From an uncultured Prevotella sp. (GTDB lineage: Bacteria; Bacteroidota; Bacteroidia; Bacteroidales; Bacteroidaceae), in assembly GCA_944319915.1 (NCBI GenBank), contig CALUEY010000004.1, positions 1-64,000 of the forward strand: a DNA stretch of 64,000 bases, given 5' to 3'. This document shows positions 58,421-64,000 of this stretch, in pieces. A model generated the notes under the pieces. It was given only the letters and a program-made list of their open reading frames with translations. It searched no databases and was not told the origin of the DNA. Positions within the stretch are counted from its first letter, which is position 1; every line of letters begins with the position of its first letter. Both the position numbers and the translations under genes were made by a program.

Positions 58421-59317
58421 ATGGATAAGTTCAGGAAACTTGTGGCCATCGAGCCTGTGGGGCTTGAGGCATGGGCCGAGGAGCGGCTGCGCTCCTTGGC
58501 GGGAGAGACTGTGATGCATACGGACATACCGCAGGATGCCGATGAGATAGTGAGGCGCATAGGCGATGCCGACGCTGTGCTGCTGAGCTACACGTCTGCC
58601 ATAACCGCCGACGTGCTGGCGCGCTGCCCGCAGGTGCGCTATGTGGGCATGTGCTGCTCGCTCTACTCGCCCGAGAGCGCCAATGTAGACATATGCTATG
58701 CCGAGGCCCACGGCATAACCGTAACCGGCATACGCGACTATGGCGACGAGGGAGTGGTGGAATACGTGGTGAGTGCGCTTGTGCGCCGCCTGCATGGCTT
58801 CGGCATGGAGCCGTGGTTTGGCGAGCCGAGCGAGATAACGGGCTTGAAAGTTGGCATCGTGGGGCTTGGGAAGTCGGGCGGCATGATTGCCGATGCAATG
58901 CGCTTCTTTGGCGCCGAGATAGGTTATTTTGCCCGCAGCGAGAAGGCTGCGGCCACGGAGAAGGGCTACCGCTTCATGCCGCTTGGCGACCTGCTGGAGT
59001 GGAGCGACGTGGTGTTCTGCTGTCTCAACAAGAACACGGTGCTGCTCGGCGGCGGTGAGTTTGCCCGCCTTGGCAACCACAAGCTGCTCTTCAACACCGG
59101 GCTTTCGCCTGCATGGCAGGAGGATGCCTTTGCCCGCTGGATAGAGGGCGACAACGTTTGCTACTGCGACACCGTGGGGGCGCTGGGCGGCGAGCGCTTC
59201 CTCAACCATCCCCACGTGCGCTGCGCCCGCGTGTCAACAGGCCGCACGCGCCAGGCTTCGCACCGCCTCAGCGAGAAGGTGCTGGCAAATGTGGAGGAAA
59301 CCCTAAGGCGTATTTAA
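58421..59317 (+). CDS. D-isomer-specific 2-hydroxyacid dehydrogenase family protein, atypical
   Basis: A 298-residue protein. The NAD-binding domain is clear (GLKVGIVGLGKSGGMIADAM near 141-160), inside a catalytic domain with RYVGMCCSLYSPESANVDI. The catalytic Arg usually found in an NxxRG motif is absent: the segment reads FNTGLSPAW. The Glu segment (usually Dxx..EP) is also altered (CDTVGALGGERFLNHPH). A His remains in ASHRLSEK. It may therefore bind NAD(H) and a hydroxyacid-like ligand without the standard chemistry. It is next to another atypical dehydrogenase-fold gene. Confidence 0.82.
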   Translation: MDKFRKLVAIEPVGLEAWAEERLRSLAGETVMHTDIPQDADEIVRRIGDADAVLLSYTSAITADVLARCPQVRYVGMCCSLYSPESANVDICYAEAHGITVTGIRDYGDEGVVEYVVSALVRRLHGFGMEPWFGEPSEITGLKVGIVGLGKSGGMIADAMRFFGAEIGYFARSEKAAATEKGYRFMPLGDLLEWSDVVFCCLNKNTVLLGGGEFARLGNHKLLFNTGLSPAWQEDAFARWIEGDNVCYCDTVGALGGERFLNHPHVRCARVSTGRTRQASHRLSEKVLANVEETLRRI

Positions 59318-59357
59318 GGGAGTTGCAAGAAAGCTCCTTGAAAAAATTGCCGGCTTC

Positions 59358-60149
59358 TTATACAAACACCACGGGTGAGGCGATGTTGCGCAGGGTGCTC
59401 ACTACCGACCAGGCCGCTATCTCGGCCGTGGCACTGTAAACATCTATGACGGCACGCACCTGACTGTTGCGTATCTCCACGCGCTGCGTGTCGCCCTTGA
59501 AACCCGGCGTAGACTGTATCTTTACGTTCAGCCTGCCCGGGCCTACCGAGGCGCGGGCAGCGGCCACCGTAACGTTTACCTTGGTGGGGAATAGTTTTAT
59601 GGCTTCTGCCGCCGTGCCGCTGAACACCGTGCGACGCTCTGCCTGCAGGGCGTCGTCGTACACAGGCGTTGCGCGCAGGGCGTCGGGCCCTTTCTCGTTG
59701 AAGAATTCCGCTTCGGCGCCGCCCATGAGGGTGGCCGTCTGCAATACGTCGAAGCCTCCCGTGGCTCCCGACACTATGTAGATGCGGCTGCCGTGAGCCT
59801 CGGCTGTGCGCCGGGCCTCGGCGTAGAAAGCCTCGTCGGCAAAGGCGCCTATGGAGAGGCACACCACCGACGTTCCTTGGCTTAGCGCGGGCAAGGCCCA
59901 CTCGCGCAGCGCGGCGGGTGACGCCGCCTCTACGAGGAAGTTGGGGCGCAGGGCCAGCAGCTCGCCTATCGACTGCGCCACGCTGCACTTTTGCCCGGCT
60001 GCCAGCAGCTCATTGGCTGCGGCCTCGGCCTTTGTCGCCGTGCGCGAGAACACTCCTGCAACTTCGTAACCCGGCAGCAGGCCGCTTGCCGCCGCCCTTG
60101 CCACTATGCTGCCCAGTTTGCCGCATCCGGCAATGGCTATTGTCTTCAT
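59358..60149 (-). CDS. Aspartate-dehydrogenase-like (NadX family) protein, atypical
   Basis: About 263 residues. The N-terminal Rossmann motif (TIAIAGCGKLGSIVARAA) and NFLVEAASPAALREWALPAL match the aspartate/homoserine dehydrogenase NAD-binding domain; SGATGGFDVLQTATLMGG and FPTKVNVTVAAA match the C-terminal NadX domain. The catalytic His of L-aspartate dehydrogenase is missing: the only His in the protein is near residue 119. The function may differ from quinolinate or NAD synthesis. The start at 60149 is used; a leader from 60191 is unlikely. Confidence 0.8.
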   Translation of the reverse strand: MKTIAIAGCGKLGSIVARAAASGLLPGYEVAGVFSRTATKAEAAANELLAAGQKCSVAQSIGELLALRPNFLVEAASPAALREWALPALSQGTSVVCLSIGAFADEAFYAEARRTAEAHGSRIYIVSGATGGFDVLQTATLMGGAEAEFFNEKGPDALRATPVYDDALQAERRTVFSGTAAEAIKLFPTKVNVTVAAARASVGPGRLNVKIQSTPGFKGDTQRVEIRNSQVRAVIDVYSATAEIAAWSVVSTLRNIASPVVFV

Positions 60150-60372
60150 TGTCTGGTTTTGTTTTTTTTTGAACATCCGCAAAGCTCCCATTCAATGAGC
60201 TACATTGGGTTGTAAGGAGTCATCGCCTCTATCCGTTCAGCTTTGGAGTTAGTGGGCAGGTGCTTTATCGCATACAGCCCTTGCCCGTTACGGCAGGATG
60301 CGGACATCCGTATCGTTTTTTTGGAGGTGATGTTGGTGGGATAAGGGTGATGTTGGAGGGTTGGCTTGGGCT
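60150..60372. other. Intergenic region, no gene
   Basis: 223 bases between two minus-strand genes. A short direct repeat (GTGATGTTGG, twice near 60327-60357) is visible; nothing else was recognised. Confidence 0.5.
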
Positions 60373-61317
60373 TCAGAACGTGGCGGCGGCCAGCAGCTCC
60401 CTGGCCTTGGCGCAGTCGGCCACAAGCTCCTCTACTATTTCCTTTGCCGTCTTTATCTCCCTTACCGAGGCAGCCACTTGCCCAATCTCCAGTTCTCCGC
60501 CTTCGGTGTCGCCCTCAAAGATGCCGCGCTTCGACGCCGCAGGGCCGAGGATGGCGCGCAGCTCGTCGGCATCGGCGCCACGGCCTTCGGCCTCGGCGAT
60601 GCGGTCGTAGAGCGCGTTCTTCACCAGTCGGCTGGGCGAAATCTTCTTCAGGCAGAGCATGGTGTCGCCCTCGCCCATGGCCACGCACCGCTGCTTGAAA
60701 GCCTCCGAGGCCGAACTCTCTGCCGCCAGGGCAAACAGAGTGCCTACCTGCACACCCTCGGCGCCCAGTGCCATGGCCGCCAGCATGGCCTCGCCGCAGC
60801 CTATGCCGCCGGCAGCGAGCAGGGGCAGCCGCGTGGCGCGGCGCACCTCGGGGATGAGGGCCATGGTGGTGGTTTCCTCGCGGCCGTTGTGGCCGCCGGC
60901 CTCGAAGCCCTCGGCCACAACGGCGTCTACGCCGGCCTCCTCGCACTTGCGTGCAAACTTGCTGCTCGACACCACGTGTGCCACTTTGATGCCGGCCTCG
61001 TGGAGCATGGGGGTGAACTTCTTGGGGCTTCCGGCCGAGGTGAACACTATCTTTACTCCCTCGCTGATGATTATCTGCATCAGCCGGTCAATCTCGGGAT
61101 ACATCAGCGGCACGTTTACGCCCCAGGGCTTGGCCGTGGCCTCTTTCATCTTCCTTATGTGCTCGGTGAGCGTCTCGGGGTGCATCGACCCCGCCCCGAG
61201 CAGCCCCAGGCCGCCCGCGTTGCTCACTGCGGAGGCCAGCCGCCAGCCGCTGCACCAAACCATTCCGCCTTGCACTATCGGATGGCGGATTCCGAAAAGT
61301 TCGCATATCCTGTTCAT
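60373..61317 (-). CDS. Nitronate monooxygenase / FabK-like flavoprotein
   Basis: A 314-residue FMN-dependent TIM barrel. It starts CELFGIRHPIVQGGMVW, has AVSNAGGLGLLGAG, SAGSPKKF, EGFEAGGHNG (near residue 138) and LLAAGGIGCGEAMLAAMALGAEGVQVGT. These motifs are shared by nitronate monooxygenase and enoyl-ACP reductase FabK; sequence alone does not separate them. FabK would reduce enoyl-ACP in fatty-acid synthesis; nitronate monooxygenase would oxidise nitronates. It has its own promoter. Confidence 0.88.
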   Translation of the reverse strand: MNRICELFGIRHPIVQGGMVWCSGWRLASAVSNAGGLGLLGAGSMHPETLTEHIRKMKEATAKPWGVNVPLMYPEIDRLMQIIISEGVKIVFTSAGSPKKFTPMLHEAGIKVAHVVSSSKFARKCEEAGVDAVVAEGFEAGGHNGREETTTMALIPEVRRATRLPLLAAGGIGCGEAMLAAMALGAEGVQVGTLFALAAESSASEAFKQRCVAMGEGDTMLCLKKISPSRLVKNALYDRIAEAEGRGADADELRAILGPAASKRGIFEGDTEGGELEIGQVAASVREIKTAKEIVEELVADCAKARELLAAATF

Positions 61318-61341
61318 GGTCTTGTCTTTTTAGTTGCCCTG

Positions 61342-61372
61342 CAAAGATAAGCATAAAGGCTCACACGGCAAA
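61342..61372 (-). promoter_or_regulatory. Promoter of the nitronate monooxygenase/FabK-like gene
   Basis: On the minus strand TTTG (61369-61372), a 19-base spacer, TATCTTTG (61342-61349). Confidence 0.8.
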
Positions 61373-61497
61373 GCTTTTGGCGCAAAAACAAGCGTGAGGA
61401 GCATGGCCGGCAAGGCATTTTTGTAATGAAAAGTTACTGTCAGGCCGCCTGTTTGGCACGCTTGGGCAAGTGACTGATAGTCAGCTGCTTGGGAAAA

Positions 61498-61580
61498 GGT
61501 GCCGTTTTGCGTTGCAATAAGGCCTGTTTTGCGGTGCCGAACGGCCTGTATTGCGGCGCAAAACGCGTCGTATTGCAAGG
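61498..61580. repeat. 22-nt-unit intergenic array, site F
   Basis: Units GCCGTTTTGCGTTGCAATAA, GCCTGTTTTGCGGTGCCGAA, GCCTGTATTGCGGCGCAAAA and CGTCGTATTGC follow each other at 21-22 nt. Positions 61503-61524 and 61543-61565 form an imperfect 22-bp hairpin. It lies between two minus-strand genes. Confidence 0.75.
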
Positions 61581-61628
61581 CCAAGCGGGCAGGGTGGGGG
61601 GCTAGGCGCGCTTTTGTAAGGAAAAGCG

Positions 61629-62543
61629 TCAGCCTATGAGCATTGCCAGCAGCGGTATGGTGGCCACGGAGAGCAGCGTTGATACAAAGGTGCCTTGCGT
61701 CATCACGGTTTCGTCGCGGCCATACTTCATGCAGAACATGGTGCCGAACGAGGCCACTGGCATGCCTATGAGCGTGGCGTTGATGGCGGCCACGAGGTGG
61801 TCGGCACCGATGGCCGTCATTAGGTGATACATGGCCAAAGGCAGCAGGAGCAGGCGGAATAGGCACATGGTGTAAGTGCCGGCGTTGCCTGCCATGTGCC
61901 TGACGGGTATGGCGGCCATGCTCGACCCTATGACGAGCAGCGCGCCGGGTACGGTGATGCTGCCCAGCAGGCTCAGAGGGCGCGCCACTACCTCGGGCGC
62001 GCGCCAGCCGGCGGCCACTATCAGGATGGAGAGGTAGGTGGCTATCATGGCCGGCGAGCAGAGCAGTTGCCAGCGGAAGCCGCCCAGCCGCTGCCCCGTT
62101 ACGAACATGATGCCCCAGATGAAGACGGTGAGCGTGTTGGGGGCGTTGAGCACGCAAGCGTAGAACACCGCGCTCTGGCCGAAGGTGGAGGCCACGATGG
62201 GGTAGCCTATGAAGCCCACGTTGGCAAAGGTGAGCATGAAGCTGTACATTCCCCGCTCGCTGCGCCTTATGGGCATGAGGCGCGGCAGCACGTAGGCAAG
62301 GGCTATGAGCAGGGCATACGTCAGCAGCCCCACGCCGAGCAGGGCCGGTATGTGGCTGCGGTCGGGCATGGTGTCGCCCATGGTAGATGAGATGATGAGG
62401 CAGGGGCAGGTGAGTTGAATTATGAAGTTGGAGAGCCGCCTGTCGAACTCGCCGCCCATGAGGCCGCACTTGCGGGAGATGAACCCGGCCAGCACCAGGG
62501 CGAAGAGCACCGCCATCTGGGTGGCCACCTGCATAATGTCCAT
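61629..62543 (-). CDS. Auxin efflux carrier (AEC) family transporter
   Basis: About 304 residues, ten helices in two repeats of five. TQMAVLFALVLAGFISRKCGLM and FIIQLTCPCLIISS mark the N-terminal half, where AEC proteins have a conserved Pro. The usual substrates are small organic acids or malate; none can be assigned here. The start at 62543 (MDIMQVATQM) was chosen over an upstream ATG at 62573, which coincides with the -7 element. Confidence 0.88.
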   Translation of the reverse strand: MDIMQVATQMAVLFALVLAGFISRKCGLMGGEFDRRLSNFIIQLTCPCLIISSTMGDTMPDRSHIPALLGVGLLTYALLIALAYVLPRLMPIRRSERGMYSFMLTFANVGFIGYPIVASTFGQSAVFYACVLNAPNTLTVFIWGIMFVTGQRLGGFRWQLLCSPAMIATYLSILIVAAGWRAPEVVARPLSLLGSITVPGALLVIGSSMAAIPVRHMAGNAGTYTMCLFRLLLLPLAMYHLMTAIGADHLVAAINATLIGMPVASFGTMFCMKYGRDETVMTQGTFVSTLLSVATIPLLAMLIG

Positions 62544-62570
62544 ATCGTATGTCGCTTTCTTTTCAGCCGG

Positions 62571-62578
62571 CAAAAGTA
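62571..62578 (-). promoter_or_regulatory. -7 element of the AEC transporter gene
   Basis: The minus strand reads TACTTTTG, 28 bases before the ATG at 62543. Confidence 0.5.
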
Positions 62579-62643
62579 CTTCTTTTTTGCCAAAGGAGGT
62601 AGCAATGGCGGCGTTAAAAACGGCCGGAGAGGAATTTATTTGC

Positions 62644-62651
62644 TAATTTTG
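62644..62651 (+). promoter_or_regulatory. -7 element of the DUF554 gene
   Basis: TAATTTTG; the ATG at 62674 follows 22 bases later. Confidence 0.55.
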
Positions 62652-62673
62652 CAGCGCAAACTCATACTAAGTC

Positions 62674-63354
62674 ATGATTGGAACGATAGTAAACACGTGC
62701 GCCATTATCGTTGGCACGCTCGCAGGCGCCGCGCTCGGCAGGGGGATAAAGGAGAAGTATAAGTCGGCCTTGTACAATGCATTGGGGCTGGCCAGCCTCA
62801 TGATAGGGCTCAACGCGGCCATATCCAATATGCCGAAGAGCCGCTACCCGGTGCTATTCATAGTGGCGCTGGCCGTGGGCAGTGTGGCTGGCACTGCGCT
62901 CGACATCGACGGGCGCTTCCATAGGATGGTGGAGAGGAGGGCCAAGCGAGGGGGCGGCAGGAGCTTGGCCGACGGCCTTTCGGCTGCCATACTGCTCTAC
63001 TGCATCGGCCCTCTGTCGATGCTCGGCCCTGTGATCAGCGCGCTCAGTGGCGACAACACTTTCCTATTCACCAATGCCACGCTCGACTTTGTGTCGTCAA
63101 CGGTTTTCGCCTCTACCTACGGCCTGGGCATGGCGCTCGCCGCCCCGGTGCTCTTTTGCTGGCAGGGACTGTTCTGGCTGGCTGCAAGGCTGTCGAGCCA
63201 GGCCGTGAGCGATGCGCTCATGGCAGAGCTGCTCATCGTGGGCGGACTGATGATTGCTGCCAGCGGCCTCTCGCTCTTGGGCATCAAGGACTGCAAGACG
63301 CTCAACCTGCTGCCCGCACTTGTGGTTCCTGTGGTGTGGTTCTTGGTGGGGTGA
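62674..63354 (+). CDS. DUF554 family membrane protein
   Basis: A 226-residue membrane protein with about six or seven helices. It begins MIGTIVNTCAIIVGTLAGAALGRGIKEK and has ALGLASLMIGLNAAI and LLYCIGPLSMLGPVISALSGD, typical of DUF554/YdfK proteins. Its function is unknown; transport is often assumed. The stop at 63352-63354 lies just before the glnN terminator. Confidence 0.9.
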   Translation: MIGTIVNTCAIIVGTLAGAALGRGIKEKYKSALYNALGLASLMIGLNAAISNMPKSRYPVLFIVALAVGSVAGTALDIDGRFHRMVERRAKRGGGRSLADGLSAAILLYCIGPLSMLGPVISALSGDNTFLFTNATLDFVSSTVFASTYGLGMALAAPVLFCWQGLFWLAARLSSQAVSDALMAELLIVGGLMIAASGLSLLGIKDCKTLNLLPALVVPVVWFLVG

Positions 63355-63390
63355 TAAAAAAAGGAGTTAAGGATTTGCTCCCTAACTCCT
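63355..63390 (-). terminator. Terminator of glnN
   Basis: On the minus strand an AGGAGTTA-type stem (63383-63390 with 63362-63369) is followed by TTTTTTT at 63356-63362, 21 bases after the glnN stop. Confidence 0.85.
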
Positions 63391-63410
63391 GAAATTTAGC
63401 TACTGGAAGT

Positions 63411-64000
63411 CTACCTTATGAACAGCAGCTCGCGATACTTGGGCAGTGTCCAGAGGCCGTCTTCTACGATCATCTCAAGGCTGTCTATCTCCTTGCGGAT
63501 GGCTTCCATCTTGGGCTCCACGGTGTCGTGGTAGGCTATGGCGCGCTCATGGATGCTCTCAATGCGGTTGGCCACGCGGCGCGACTCTATCAGCTCGTCT
63601 ACAAGAGTCTCTATCGACTCGGTGCATACGGCTATTTCCTCTATCAGTTTCATGTTGCGCACGCTAAGGCGTTCGGCCTTGTCGGCGGGGAACACGGCTT
63701 TCATGCTCTGCACGTTGCGTATGAGCTGGCTCTGGTAGTGGGTGGAAACGGGGATTATGTGGTTCATCGATATGTCGCCGATGACGCGCGCCTCAATCTG
63801 TACGCGCTTCACGTAGGTTTCCCATTTCACCTCGTTGCGGGCCTCAAGCTCCTTGCGGTTCATCACCTTTGTGTCCTCAAACATCCTTATGCTGGCCTCG
63901 TCGAGGTAGCGTTCGAACACTATCGGGCAGCTGCTTTCAGTGTCGAGGCCGCGCCGCTTGGCTTCCGCCACCCACTCCTCAGAGTATCCGTTGCCGTCGA
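63411..64000 (-). CDS. glnN: Glutamine synthetase type III, C-terminal part (gene runs off the window)
   Basis: The last 196 or so residues of a GSIII enzyme; the frame stays open to the window edge (the coding reads DGNGYSEEWVAEAKRRGLD at 64000), so the 5' part is missing. GSIII, about 730 residues and found in Bacteroidetes and cyanobacteria, makes glutamine from glutamate, ammonia and ATP. The C-terminal helical region with NEVKWETYVKRVQIEARVI and SVRNMKLIEEIAVCTESIE matches the family's C-terminal domain. A strong terminator follows. Confidence 0.93.
   Translation of the reverse strand, partial: DGNGYSEEWVAEAKRRGLDTESSCPIVFERYLDEASIRMFEDTKVMNRKELEARNEVKWETYVKRVQIEARVIGDISMNHIIPVSTHYQSQLIRNVQSMKAVFPADKAERLSVRNMKLIEEIAVCTESIETLVDELIESRRVANRIESIHERAIAYHDTVEPKMEAIRKEIDSLEMIVEDGLWTLPKYRELLFIR

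Overview
This window comes from a GC-rich member of the order Bacteroidales. The evidence is a tmRNA with the tag GENNYALAA, promoters of the TTTG-N17..20-TAnnTTTG type that Bacteroidetes use, and Bacteroidetes-specific families (DUF3078, DUF4837, DUF4922, SLBB export proteins, OMP beta-barrel family, type III glutamine synthetase). The family cannot be fixed from the sequence alone; Prevotellaceae or Muribaculaceae are plausible. The replicon looks chromosomal. I saw no tRNA, rRNA, CRISPR array or transposase gene.

Layout. 1-771: a repeat fragment, then tmRNA on the minus strand. 944-11419: an exopolysaccharide locus on the plus strand (six-SLBB outer-membrane export protein, GT4, Wzz-like co-polymerase, EpsG/Wzy-like polymerase, three GT2 enzymes, a WecA/MraY-type and a PglC/WcaJ-type initiating transferase). 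From about 3.5 to 9.8 kb it looks more A+T-rich than its surroundings. 11842-19052: a minus-strand run pyrG, yidC, S9 peptidase, MFS transporter, with DUF3078 divergent. 20672-22486: a membrane-anchored SUFU-domain protein and a DUF1573 protein. 23272-27755: anaerobic ribonucleotide reductase (nrdD, nrdG) between a receiver-degenerate LuxR regulator and a hemerythrin-LuxR fusion. 27991-35564: thioesterase, LacI regulator, aroB, a GltD-type glutamate synthase subunit, and a large outer-membrane barrel protein with a G/P/R-rich tail. 36026-41582: double-META lipoprotein, a B3/B4-umuD-umuC operon, ligA. 41752-45933: rlmN, DUF4837, pdxA and a YbhN-like flippase-fold protein, all minus. 45934-47014: a repeat-rich 1.1 kb without genes. 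47015-50968: an EmrABC/TolC-type efflux operon. 51303-58032: DUF3737, a lipoprotein, an AmpG-like permease and a 1253-residue GT2-DUF4922-SpoIID fusion. 58421-64000: two atypical dehydrogenase-fold proteins, a nitronate monooxygenase/FabK-like flavoprotein, an AEC transporter, DUF554, and the 3' end of glnN.

The most unusual content is non-coding. A family of intergenic arrays built on a roughly 22-nt unit (core GCCGTTTTGCG) occurs at six clear sites, and a trace of it lies beside the tmRNA. Several sites fold into long near-perfect hairpins, including one with 28-bp perfect arms at 35863-35923. A second composite repeat links 70-241 with 46233-46600, and a 43-bp palindrome with 21-bp perfect arms lies upstream of the efflux operon. 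Among the genes, the best candidates for undescribed biology are the hemerythrin/LuxR pair around nrdDG, the GT2-DUF4922-SpoIID fusion, and the neighbouring dehydrogenase-fold proteins that lack their families' catalytic residues.
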